Source: Hymenolepis diminuta
Lineage: Eukaryota; Platyhelminthes; Cestoda; Cyclophyllidea; Hymenolepididae
Direction of reading: 5' to 3'
NCBI GenBank assembly: GCA_900708905.1
Contig: CAADRB010000080.1
Span: forward strand, 213,405 to 277,404
Length of the DNA stretch: 64,000 bases
The translations under genes and the position numbers were made by a program. The notes below the pieces were generated by a model. It did no database searches. It was not told where the DNA came from and was given only the letters and a program-made list of their open reading frames with translations. Each line of letters starts with the position of its first letter. The first letter of the stretch is position 1. Positions 1 through 12,260 of this stretch are shown piece by piece.

Positions 1-391
1 GAAAAACTTCTTACACTACTTAAAACGGGTTATTAAATGAAAGATGATCCAGGATTATTCATCTCTCTCACATATTTTTCTGAAAAGTTCCTATCCAAAC
101 TCAATGGTATGCAGTTGATCAAAATTCGAATTTTTTGAGCAATTTTTATTCGTTTTGACTGCTTGATGCTTATTCTTTTTTTTTTCAGGCTTACATTTTC
201 AAAGCATAACAGATCCATTTAGAAAATTAATGGACGATCTTAAAATTTAAGGTAAAAAATGCGTAACCCTTTTCGGATCGCATGTGCCTCTATGATTCTA
301 CCACCTCTCTTATTAATCGAGTTCCTATCACTTTATAGAAACTCCGTTGTTTGTATTTTTAGAGATGTTGAGTTTATCTCCCTCTGTTCAG

Positions 392-3169
392 ACGATGACG
401 GCGACAGGTCTGATGACATAGAAATGGACGTTGTTTCTCTTGGTGGTAAGCGAAATCGTCTGGTTGCCATGGATACGCTACCTCCACCTAAAAGATCTCG
501 CATCACAATACCTCAACTGGATCCCAATGACCTATCTTTCAACCCTCTTGATCAAACTGCTATTCATCCTGCTTCATTCCATATTGCTACAGCGTATGTT
601 CATTTATTTTTTGGCTACTCATGTGCTTGAAGTAGTTGTAATTTTTGTCCTTTTCCTCACTCTGTTCGTGCATAGTCTCATTCGGCACTTAGATCATGAA
701 GTTAGTGATGTTGGAAGTGCTGTTCTTCGTAACTCTGCTAAAGCTTTATTCGCGTCACGAGATCGTAAGTGGAGAAAAAGAAAGCTGATAATCTGCATTC
801 CCTCCTCTTATTGTCCCGAATATTGTCTTCTTTCTCTACAGGTGACGCTGTCCTATCTCGCTTTACGACAAAGGAGTTTGGACTGGAGACACTATGTGAT
901 ATTTTGGATGCTCTGTGCCGCCCCTTGGACTTCGATGAACGGCAAGGTCTGTTTTAATTTAGCTATTAATGTCCTATGACAAAGCAAATATTAAATCTGT
1001 AAGAAATTTGAGTCGACTACATTACAAGATACAGTAAAATAATTCAAAAGGTTAAGTTCGTTGCATTTTGACCTAGTTTTCTACCATTCAAACTTCAGGA
1101 ACCGTCTCATTTATTTCTGGGCGATAGCCTATGTCTGCAATGTTCAGTCCAGTAAAATGATTCGAGAGTTTGTCAATGGTTAACCACAGGTTATCTGGTA
1201 GTCGGTATCAACTATGACGCCCCGATTTCTTGTCAACACAAGCTAGTCTGTTACGTTAATATTTCTAATCCTATGATAGATTTTTATTTTACCGGAACTT
1301 TTTCATGAAATTACTTTTTAAAAGCCTCCTAGGGCTAGAACTAGTTCGGTTACTTTAAGATGTTTGCTTGATGAAAACTGACCATTGAACGCCAACTGCG
1401 TTCTCTCTAATGTGTTTAGAATCACGAGACGGATGAAAATAGTACTAAGAAAAACAGATTAGTTTATTTGCCCTAGACTTGCTTAAATTGCATTCAACAA
1501 ATTTTTAGGACATCGATTGGTAGTTTATCTAAAAGGAGATTTTATACTAATATTAACATTGGAATTTCACTTATCTAGACTAGTTGTTGGAAAAATCCAA
1601 TATCTCCTATCTCTAAGCAGGATTCTTAAGTATTATGAAAGGAATTCGTTCCTTGGGTACTAAATTTTTCTAATAATGCACTTGAGGGCTCATAAATGGG
1701 AATTTATTTTCTTCACTGCCATATCACTGACTGAACAAGTAACTATTTTCCCCTAATTATCCGCGTTACAAATTAACTGGTAACATAGGAACGAAAAGAA
1801 TCCTTCCTGAGCTGGAGATCTTATTTCTGGGTGACTTAACGGCAAATATTGCTCATTTTTGGTACAGAATAAGTCCCACATATCGGAACCATTTATTCAC
1901 AGTACTAGAATATTTCGAAATATTTTATAAAGTTTACGATTAATTACCTATTATTAATAAGTTCGTTACCACCTGCACTTCTTCCCTTGAATTAGGCGAC
2001 GGCTTAACGTCCTGTTGGACTCTCCCTTGACCACTGTGCGTTGATGAAATTCTACATTTTGTATAAAATGAATCAGCCTTTATTGCAATTCTGTTTCATT
2101 CGCTGGAAGTCTGTAGCAGTAAAAGTAATAGTTATATGCTTATTAAAAAAACGTTTAGTCCAACGCAGCATATTGAAGAAATAGAAAAAGTTAATCACAT
2201 AGTTCGCAGATGGTTCAGAACACGTCCTTATTTTTCATAGATTAAGGTTTATTTGCAGCCCCTTCATTTAGCACTGCTACTGCATTCAGTTATATCTCCA
2301 CATGGTAATTGGCTACTGAATATGAGCATTCTCGGGTGTGTCGCTGTTGTAGGAAGCGTGGTCTAAATAATAAATAAGTATTTATTAAAGAACATCATAC
2401 TGATAAGGCAGCATGGAATGAAAGCGTAAAGGTATGTTGGACTAGGAAAGGCAGAAAGATGGATCAAGAAACTTCACAGAGTAAAAAGGCGGAAGGAAGT
2501 GATCGTTCCGTCACTATGTCCACTTTCCTCTCCAGCATCATGGGGGTTGCAGTTGAATAGATCCCGCGTCTGAGCTTCTCATCAGACACTGTTGCTCTAC
2601 TTTCAATTCTTCTTGGTGGCTTAAAATGTATTACTGTTCACACTGGTTTCCATTCCAGGTTGACTATTGCCAACTGATGTCTTTATGTCTGTCTGAAAAA
2701 TGAATTTGATAAAGCATGTGTCCCTCTTTATGTGGCATACGTACATGAAACCCTCTTTCTTTGAGTATATGTAATTGCTAACTTTGTTTTCATTTCTCTT
2801 CATCACATAGATCTCTTTGCACCAATGTTCCGCTCCTCTGTTATTTCCATCATAAACCTGAGTCCAGGGTTGGAAGTACAGGGTTGTGTTACGAATGTGA
2901 CTACCTTCGGTGCTTTTGTGGATATTGGTGTGGAAGTTGACGCCCTGGTACCCATCGGCAAATTTCCACGACCCCCAGCCAACAGAAGATATGCTGGGAG
3001 TGGGATTGGTGGTAGTAGTCAAAATGGGAGCACCAGAAGTGTTCTACAGCAACTTAGCCTTCGCCTTGGTGATCGGATCAAGGCGAAAATTGACTCCGTA
3101 AAGACTCAGGAGAGGAGAATTGCTCTTAAAGATGTACACTTACTTTGTGATACTCTAGTTAAGAAATGA
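392..3169 (+). CDS. SRBD1: S1 RNA-binding domain protein 1 (Tex/SRBD1 family), C-terminal part, 5' truncated
   Basis: Four exons are joined in phase: 392-593, 676-764, 842-946 and 2811-3169, with donors GTATGT, GTAAGT, GTCTGT and acceptors ending CAG/TAG. The joined protein has the Tex/SRBD1 hallmark NPLDQTAIHPASF, then a helical stretch ending LDALCRPLDFDERQ, and finally an S1 domain with GLEVQGCVTNVTTFGAFVDIG and a closing RLGDRIKAKIDSV. This order matches the end of metazoan SRBD1, a nucleic-acid-binding protein related to bacterial Tex. Exon 1 also encodes an acidic then basic insert (DDDGDRSDD to KRSRITI) before the NPLD motif that I do not recall in vertebrate SRBD1. The N-terminal Tex/YqgF and helix-hairpin-helix parts must lie left of the window; I see no exon in 1-391. 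The last intron (947-2810) is 1.9 kb, the others 82 and 77 nt. Confidence 0.85.
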
Positions 3170-6100
3170 AATACTATTTATACTTATTTGGGAGTTTATT
3201 TGATTAGATGTGGCTGAGGGAGGAACCATAAGATTCAATTTTCTAAACTGGGTGAATTCGATCCTGTGGTTTCAGTTACAGAAATGCGGCTTATTGGCAC
3301 TTTTTCAGTGAATAGGATCATCTTGAAGTAAAATGGTGGTTAATAGGTCGGAAATAATAAGATAGTTCTTAATGCTCACTACAGATCCCAAGACTGCTAT
3401 ATGTAAACCTTGAAAGAAGCATGTTCTAAATAATCTTATTAAAGGATGTCTTATAAATGAGCCTATTTAATATGAAAGAGTGTATCGTTTATAAGATTTA
3501 TGAAAAACGGAAACGCGAACCCAGATTCAATTAGATTTCAAAGGTGAGAATACGCGATCATTTTTTTCTCCGATAGCAACTATCCCTTCTAGCAGTGTGA
3601 GGTTCGGCTGAGTATATCTCGTTTTTGGCATAGGGCCACGTTCTCCGTTGGTTCGTTTGCAAAGTTGGAAAGGGGCTGCTGGATGAAAACAATGGTGATG
3701 AATAGGCCGCCACGAGAGGATCATTCCACTTCTCTAAATTACTCATAACAGTAATTAATCTTTACTTTTTCTTCATGGTAGCCCGCCTCTTCTACTTCAT
3801 GCCATTGATTTTTGCAGGTCAACCCACTACCGGAAGGATAACAGATTTATGTCCTGTTTATTAATCCTTCAAGAGTAGTGTGAGTCTGCATATTAATAAT
3901 GGCCGACTTGCATATCACTTGCGGTAATTGTTCATCCCCAAAGTGCACAGTTTGAGCTTTTTACAGCAGTTTATCAAACAGCTTTGCAATTAGATCTCGG
4001 ATTGCTGCTAATTCTTTTTTCCTATTAAAAAAGAAAGATTGATTTACAGTAGACTTTTCCGACAGTCTTTAACCTTAAGCAAATATGCAAAATGACCTTT
4101 TAATAAGAGAGACAGCATGAATAAATCTTGAAGCCAAAATCAGATTTAGAGAGAAATATGTAGGAATATTAGAAAAAATGTCTTCAATGAAATGTCAATA
4201 ATGAACACGATTTTTCTGTTTCATGATTTAGAGGACCATCTCCTCTAAATGTTTGGTTATAAACGCAATAAACTGCAAACATAATGGTGCTGAGTAATAT
4301 CTTGATGACAACGGGACGATCGTGGGAGAAATCCTATTTCAGGCTCTTTGCTGACCAAAATGACAGTTACGTCGGTTATTTGAGTTAGATGTTAAATCGT
4401 ACTATTATCAGTTTGTTGAAAAAGCTCGTTTCTAAAATATTTCCAATTTTAATGCAAGTAGCCACCTACCATACAGCCACCAAAGAATGGTGAAGATCAC
4501 AATCATGACTGCTTCAAGGCCATTTTTTTAATCCCATTAATATTTATGAAAATTTTTCAGATTGATTGACTACTGCAATTTGACTTTTTATCTTCTCTCT
4601 GGTATCATAAAAGCGTGATTTTAGTTTTGGATTGAGCATGAGCCATAACGACACATAAACTATAATTTACGTTTATTATGAATATTAAATAACATTAGTC
4701 TCATTAAATACTTTGAGTGCTCCTCGAAATTAACCGCACTTTATTTGACTGTTGGTAGTTAATTCGTTACCAGGTACGAAGGAAACTCAGAAAGTTTTCC
4801 CAAATGCCTGGCTAATTAAACCAACCGAGACACTCAGGAGGTCCTTGGTTTGACTGTGCCGTCATGGCTGAAACAGCCAAAAATTGCGATCTCCCTTAAT
4901 TGAATTCGAACAAAAACTGTGAAGTGCGAAGCTGTGAATATTTACGTAATAAAAAGCAATGCTCTTGCAAATCGACGGATGTGAGTTCCTTACGCACAAC
5001 GACCAACAACAACTTCCAGTGTCTCATTTCTGGTTGCTTTAAGTCCTATAAAAGACAAGGTTATTAAATCGACACATATCAGAATGTCTTCCTCAACGTG
5101 GACACCACATTCATTGCAAGTCTCTTCTAAAGATCTTTTGGGAAAGTAATAGCATATATCATTCTGAGCGGAAGAGAAGAATTAGAAATTCTCAGTCCAA
5201 TGGATCAAATCTTCCTGCCTTACCCCAAACTAATTCCTCACAATTCTATTCGTGTATCCGCTTGTCCAAGAAGTTTGATGTAATTTATCTTTATACATAA
5301 ATTTACACGCTGTTAAATTTTAAAAGATTCGCCAATATCAAAACTTATACCCCTTAGCAAGTTGACTTGTTTCTTCTTCCTCGGGTTTTATTGAACGCAT
5401 CATCGTGGTACGTGCTTACTAATAATTCCAATTCTTATTACCAGTATTAATTAATATCTCATTGAACCCTTTGAGTGGTCATCAAAATGCTCCGCAACTT
5501 ACTCCATCTTAGAAATTAATTCTGGATCAGAGTTTAAATATGCCTCTAGTGTAAAATTTGCAAATTTAGGCCAATACGAGCTAAATCCTCTGAATCTAGG
5601 AAGGTGGAGATGGTGCCATCACGACATTCTAAAACAGGTACATTTTAGGAGCTCGATTTCTTCTGATACCGAACTAATTATAATTGATTAATGAAGTAAT
5701 ACAATGAAAATACAAGTAATGACAAAATTGGTGAAAGATTTCCATTCTCCCTGAAGACTAATCTTTAACTGGAATCAATAGTGCAAATATTTTGAGACAC
5801 TATTCTCAACTCAAGCTGACGAGAAATCTTCACTTTTCAAAAAAAATGACCATATTTCATCTTCTCTTCTTAAAAATGTGCTATCATAAGTTCCGCAATG
5901 CCCTGTTCAAGTCTTTTGTTGCTGTGAACGATGATTGATCATTTTTCGATCAGATGAACCTTACATAAATCTAATGGTGATATATGCTCGCTCTATAGTT
6001 TACGTATATGATTAATAGGTTTTTAAGATTTTCGAATGAAACCCATTTTTTTCGGCCTATTTTGAGTTTAACCATAATAACTCTCAAGCTCAGTAAGAAA

Positions 6101-7454
6101 AAGTGAGTAGAGTTTTTCTAATTCTAACATTTGCCATCTCTGTATTGATCCGTATTAGAATTCGATTTATTTATTCCAATCATTGGACATGCACTGATAC
6201 GTCACCCGTACAACGTAAATCCAACACATGTTCAGTTAAATTCAACCTACTAGGTTGTACGCTGATTAAGGGCTGTTTGGGTCATTTGATGGTTTCAGTG
6301 TCGAAAATCAAATTGCCTGCATATAACAATTTAGTAAAATGGCAAGAACAAAACTTTCCTTGTGAAAAAGGTCGGGAAATCAATATTCTGAATCAATATG
6401 CCCAACCTGAACAAGAGAAAATTTTTTGTTTCTTCAGAAGATTGGCGAGTTAGTGGATACACTGAAATGCATGTTGAAAACTTCCAATTACCTGGTTCAG
6501 ACTAGACTATTAGTTTGGAGTAAAAGAACAAATGGCAAAAAAAAGGAGAATAATAGACTGGTAATTCCGCCTTAACCCATCTTCACTTAATTACCCTACA
6601 ATTCGACTACTCGTATTTTTTTTCTAGTCTTATGAAATCGAAAGGGAGAATGACTTTTGAACGCTTTTTTCATCACGTCTGCCTACAATTCTTTAAATGA
6701 TATAATTTGAAATTTTAAATCAGAACACTTTCAGTTATTGCACAACCAAACTTTTTCCTTTGGTGTTTATTAAAACCTGCAGAAAAACATGATATAACGA
6801 ATGAATTGATGTATTTTATTATCATTATCATTATTACTATTATAGCGCATGATAGGGCAAAAAGTATCAATCCCACCGTGGGACACTAACTTAAATCTGG
6901 TAACAGCGAGGTAACAGCAATTGAGGGGATCAGAAAGATGATGAGAATAAGGTCAGAGGGTCCTGTAGCGGATGCTACACCTAAGTAATCCTCCTAAGCA
7001 GTTCAAATAGCCTCTAGCAGAGTCCTCTATTATCAATTTACTCGAAAATTAGCTAGACCATGCTCAAAGTGGTAAGAACCAGAAAGATATCAAGTGGAGA
7101 GGGTTTACTGCTCACTTCCTTGTATGTCGTTGTCAAAAGCTTAGTCATTAAATACAAAATCATGCTAGGCTGCAAGGGTCTTGATTGCTGATTGGTTGAG
7201 GAGGTCTCTGTACCCACGTCCGCGCTTGTTCTCTACGCCACTGGTTACATATCCGCACTTCCCAAAAAGTTCTAGCGCATGTGATTCAATCAGCCTTGTT
7301 AGCGTTGCGAACCCCACAGTCCTTACTCATCTGAGTTTTGAATTCGATGTGAGTTTCATTGAGTTTCTGTAAAGAAAGAAAGGAGGACTCATTAGGCTCT
7401 AACTCTGGTGAACCTATGTGGGGTCGAGCATGTTTAAAACATCGTTTCTCTCTC
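3170..7454. other. gene-free stretch
   Basis: AT-rich sequence with only short random open frames (the longest, 6103-6453, has no recognisable motif). An ATT/ATC-rich simple stretch lies at about 6830-6850. No RNA gene or complete mobile element was recognised. Confidence 0.55.
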
Positions 7455-7840
7455 TCTTGAGTGAATACGGCTTACGGAGCAGCAGTAAATTAATAGCTGT
7501 CTCATCTCTGCCATGTTAAAACGGTAAGTTGCCGGATGTCATGTAATATAATTTTGCCTTCTCAACCATTAGGTAAAAAAGGGGCATTGAAGTAGCAAGA
7601 TCAACTCTTCTTGATTAAACAACTGTAAACAAGCGTTTGCTGCAATCCGGCGACGGACTGGAAAATTTGAATTTTGAAACGCAATATAGGCATTTCGAAA
7701 ATACTATACAATTCGAATCCGAAAATCAAATGAGGTAAGACTCTCTGATATCTCGACGTCACTCTCAGCTTTTTTGAACCCTTTCCCCTTTATCATTTAT
7801 TGGACTTTCTGATAACCGATTTCACTTGCTTTCCACGATT
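7455..7840 (+). repeat. dispersed repeat family R3, copy 1
   Basis: About 385 bp that aligns by eye, with gaps, to 55411-55770 in the same orientation. Shared blocks include GAGTGAATACRGCTTACGGA at the start, TGTARACAAGCRTTTGCTGC in the middle and AACCGATTTC near the end. No coding frame is shared, so this looks like a non-autonomous or decayed transposon fragment. Its boundaries are approximate and its class is unknown. Confidence 0.6.
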
Positions 7841-10269
7841 AATCATTGTAATTGTTTTGTATTTTTGTGGAAATTAGTAATAATTTCTTCTATCACCTAC
7901 CTTTACTTATCAAAGGAGTATGACCAACCAATTAATTAAATCATTTGTGGAATAAGCAGTGTATGTCACGGACACGGGCTCACCCATAAACCTCGGGATC
8001 AAATCAAGGATCTTGGACCTTCGAACATTAGAACATGATATAACGAACTATACCTGATGCATCCAAAGTTCAAACTAAGTTATATTCGTGATGTCTTGAA
8101 CTAATTATCAACACCTACACGACTCCTATCCCGTTTCATCCCTCGACGGAATATGTACTATTTCTCATATTGAGATTTCTTTCCATGACCAAAACTTTCC
8201 GGTTTTTTAATTTGCCAACGTGGGAGAACATATATTGAAAATGCTACACTTTACAGAAATTCTAGCATTTTGAATTGTCCAATTTCTGTCTTCCTTTTAA
8301 AACGAACGTCATGCCTAGATGGTTCCTTTAACTGTCATTTTATTGGTCAGATACATTAATCCTCCATAAAAAAAGATACTCTTGAAAAATTGAATTTGAG
8401 TCCAGGCAGTATTAGCCTTTTATATTCACCTCCTCAACCAGAGCCATAGCGTTACTCCATTCGGTAATGAGCACTTGACTGAATAACTTGTGGCAAATTT
8501 ATTTGATAACCTCCTTACATCCTATGGAAGACTGTAACATGTGCACATATGTGTTTACATGCCGCAGGTCACTAAGATTTGACGATGACTGTTTTTTAAA
8601 TTAAGTCCGCTTTTTTACCACAAATGTAAACCTTTAGTAATTGGTTTTATTTCTTTTGATGCATATTTAGAGTAAATCATTCGTATATATGGTTGGTATT
8701 TTAACTGGATGACCACTTCAATACTTCAGACAAGGACTTCATAAAATTAAACAGTTTAGACTTCGTAGAGGAACCTGGGGATTACATAAATTTCATCCAA
8801 ATTCAATCAGCGGTTATGTTGAATAGCTAATGAAATTGTTCCCAATCGTACATTTCATTTATGACATCCTAGTATGACGCAATTTTATTGTGGTAAAAAC
8901 CTAAAAACTTCGAACGCTGCAATTTAAGTCCCTTGTTTTCAGTTTGGCCTCAATTCTTACCGAATTTTGAATCTAATGCATAATTCCAAAACCCGGTTAT
9001 TCCAAACATGGAGATCCAACAAGCTTACTCTAGTCCAGAGCTTATGTATCGCTTTAATTTGAAACATTTAGAAAAAAGTCAGTCTAGATGAAGACGGTTA
9101 AAGACTTGTCAGTAAACCTCATGTAAGAACTTTCAAAAGACAATTGGACCATTAAATTGCTGTTTTATTAAAATTGCTAACCATTTTTATTCCATTAAAA
9201 ACCATATAAGACTCTGGAATTGAAATTGTTACCGCCTTTCTCAATGTTTACAAGTATCATCTATTAAATTTACGATCGATCCGTAAACTGACACTTACAC
9301 ATAAACATCGGGCAGGTCTGACCGATGGAAACCATGTAATTTTTACAGATTTATTTCATTCAAATTCTATTATTGAAACCGATATCTTGATAACTATGAT
9401 AGAATATTACAAGAAATACACTAGTAAAATTAGTTACAAGGACTAAAGAACCTGAATCTTGACTTAAGACGAAGATTAACTGAGGTGTTTTGTGTGGAAG
9501 TGAGCTTTTATGACCTCCCATGGTAAATCTGGAGAAAAGTTAGGTACTGCAAACCATGTGTGATCGTGGAATCCTCTAATTTACAAGCTTACGACCCATA
9601 AGGATGCTGCACTATGAGTCTCTCTGGTAACGTATTGGGATCTTCTAAGAACTACTTCAGAAGGAATACTTCTTGACAAGACTGCATCTTAGTATATTGT
9701 CAATTTCACTAGTTTAGATTAATAAATGAGACATGTTTGACGAAATAGGGAAGTTAAACATACTCAGTTCGCTAAGTTTTAAAGAGGATTTATCATATGG
9801 CTAAATCTGAGGACCCAAATATCACACCCCTCAGAGTATTTATCCCCTTTCAAAGCTTATAAAATCTCATGTTTTCATTTAACCAATCTATCTATCCAAA
9901 TTCCGAATCTCCATTTTATATCCACTTCGCTCTTTGTTTATGCATCTTCTCAATAAATTTTTTGGCGTTACCTTGCCTTCTTTCTGTCCTGTTGTGTGGT
10001 GTCCATAATCGCACTATCGACAAGCCTGAAAGAAACGAAAGTCCCTCTTGAGGAAATTGAATACCAGTCAACACTCAGACACTCCGTCGAGACCCTTTCT
10101 GCCTCATTACTAACGCATCCTAATGGATTGAATAATCTTCCATGTCTATGACAAAGAATGTATGAGCAACAAGCAATCACAACTCGTCTACAAACCTATT
10201 CATAAAATCAAACTTCTTCATCATCTCCGATGCTGATGGATCCCAAGACGGGAGAGGACTTTTATAGTA
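7841..10269. other. gene-free stretch
   Basis: AT-rich non-coding DNA. The stretch 9870-10180 is pyrimidine-richer with short open frames on both strands, but no splice-consistent gene could be built. Confidence 0.5.
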
Positions 10270-10640
10270 CCTGCGTACACAGACTCAGACCTGTTCAGTC
10301 TCTCTATGCATTGCGTGTCTTCTGGCTCATACCCCTACCTCAACTGTTAATGAACGGAGCACGCGAAGTCAGTCAACTGCCTTATTGTACCTCACATCGC
10401 CTCTTCTTCACAGTCCCGATTGTCCTCCTTAGTATTAACGCTTCCCGTTTTTCTCCCAACTACTCCTTCCTCCTTTCCCCACTCATTCATTCCAAATTGA
10501 CCAGTTGACTCTCATTTCTACTTAACTCTGTCTTCTCACTCGTTAGAGGCCGTTGTTTCCTGTTAGCCTTGAGGAGATCGTTATTTCGGTGAGGTGCTAT
10601 GAAGTCTGATTTGTGGGGCTCCTAAGGTAGCTTTACTTGG
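10270..10640 (+). repeat. dispersed repeat family R1, copy 1
   Basis: About 370 bp, shared with 11988-12260 and, for the 3' part, 42940-43140. Near-identical blocks are CTCATACCCCTACCT, AACTGTTAATGAACGG, ACTGCCTTATTGTACCTCAC and TGTTTCCTGTTAGCCTTGAG. It is pyrimidine-rich and non-coding, and its 3' end has GGGGCTCCTAARGTAG. A diverged reverse-strand relative appears at about 29795-30050. Open frames inside it are by-products of the repeat. Confidence 0.75.
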
Positions 10641-11353
10641 GATTAGACCTACTTTAGTAGTTCCTGATATGGCCACACACTGAGGACCTGACTACCACAA
10701 TTAGAATACGATAAAATCATAGAGAACTATGTATTTAATGGTAGATATTCTTATTAAATCTGAATTCTTTTCGAGAACAAGAGAATAGGTACAGACAAGT
10801 TATTCAAAATCAGAATTTGGTTTGTATTGTCTAGACATGTACAAAGAATTCCCTTCTTTTAATTATTGGAGGTAAGGAAGACTAATGAGGCTGTTTGGGT
10901 TTTAAAAATTCGAGATGATCGAAAAAAAAGAAGTCTATACGTCATTGCTGATTGTTTTTAATTAAGGATGCATTAAACAGATTGTTCTCATGAACTCTAC
11001 GAGTATTCAGCTACAGACGTTGACAGATGTTGATGGAACCTAAACTGACTGGTGGTCTGGCTTCAGTAAAGCAGAGAGAGAATAGACACTTTTGACAAAC
11101 GAGGTGTATTGTCAGAAGAATTGGAGATGACATTAGAGACCAGTGAGTCAGAGGAGCAGAGAGATGTGATGGTGAAAACTGGGGCAAAATAAAATTACTA
11201 AGAACGAGGATGGGTCTCATCACTAAAGAGCGCACATGTCCGTACTGTTCTAAATGTCAGTTGATGACTTGTAGATAAGTCAAAATAAAGTGAAGGGGCA
11301 TAAAGATCCAAAAAATGTTCAAAAAATAGACAGATGGACCAAGGAGAACTAAA

Positions 11354-11716
11354 ATGCATAAAGTTGAGAGGTATCAGTCATGTTATCACAATGCCACTAA
11401 AATCCCACTATTTCCTCGTATTGATCTGCCTGCAAATAATGTTTCCGTACTGGCTGATGAGGCTGCTAACTTAGCCTTCATCCAATTCCTCAGTAGAAAT
11501 ACACTTAGTGGCTTACAATTTTTGTTGGCTGCTCATCAAACAAACAGACAACTCCATTTAGGGTTGACCTCTCTTATAAACCCATATTTTACTCAAGCTG
11601 TGGTGATGCTTGTCTCCTACTTCACTGAATATTCATTCTTTTTTCACCTGTCTCTCTTACTCTCCTTTATTTCCTCCGATGGTTTAATATACTCTTTCTC
11701 TTCCCCTAACTCTTGA
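11354..11716 (+). other. orphan open frame with RGS-like helix pattern
   Basis: A 120-codon frame. The part from about 11400 to 11565 is richer in GC than its surroundings and reads VLADEAANLAFIQFLSR followed by LSGLQFLLAAHQTNR. The spacing of L, F and W/L-type residues resembles the start of an RGS fold (a D-x-x-A-x-x-x-F-x-x-F-L helix followed by L-x-F-W-L-A). I see no other exons of such a gene nearby. It may be an isolated exon, a decayed gene copy or chance. The downstream part (from about 11610) is hydrophobic, low-complexity and probably not coding. Confidence 0.25.
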
Positions 11717-11987
11717 TCTTCCGATTTTGTGAAGGGCTGCTGTATCCTATTATTCTTTAAGAAGGTCATTAGTTTTTAAGGGGATATCTAACTAACTAAC
11801 TTAAAGTAGTTATAGTGGCGGGATTTATTTAAATGACAAATTATTACACAAGGGTTACAAATGTTAAAAGACATGGTGGAAATTTCGGGTAGGAATCTAA
11901 GGCTGGTAAATGTAGGGCGATTAAGGTGCCCAAAAGAGGATTTACGGCCTTGCATATTTTGACAGACATGCCAATGTATAATAGTAC

Positions 11988-12260
11988 TGCTCACACGGGC
12001 TCAGACCTGCTCAGTCTCTCTATGACTCATACCCCTACCTTAACTGTTAATGAACGGGGCACGCAAAGTCAGTCGACTGCCTTATTGTACCTCACATCGC
12101 CTCTTCTTCACAATCCCGATTGTCCTCTCCAATACTGACACTTCCTTCTTTTCTTCCAACCACTCCTTCCTCCTTTCTCTACTCATTCATTTCTAATTGT
12201 CCAGTAAAACCGTGGTTCTATTTAACTCTGTCTTTCCTCTCGTTATCTGTTAGCTTCAAA
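11988..12260 (+). repeat. dispersed repeat family R1, copy 2
   Basis: Same orientation as copy 1, about 1.7 kb away. It lacks the roughly 18-bp segment between TCTCTCTATG and CTCATACC that copy 1 carries. Similarity then continues through the CT-rich tract and fades after about 12260. Confidence 0.75.

Noticed and set aside
6103..6453. 116-codon open frame as a gene
   Set aside because: No domain, no splice context, AT-driven composition.
10230..10508. 92-codon open frame as a gene
   Set aside because: It lies in the R1 repeat; the other copies do not keep this frame.
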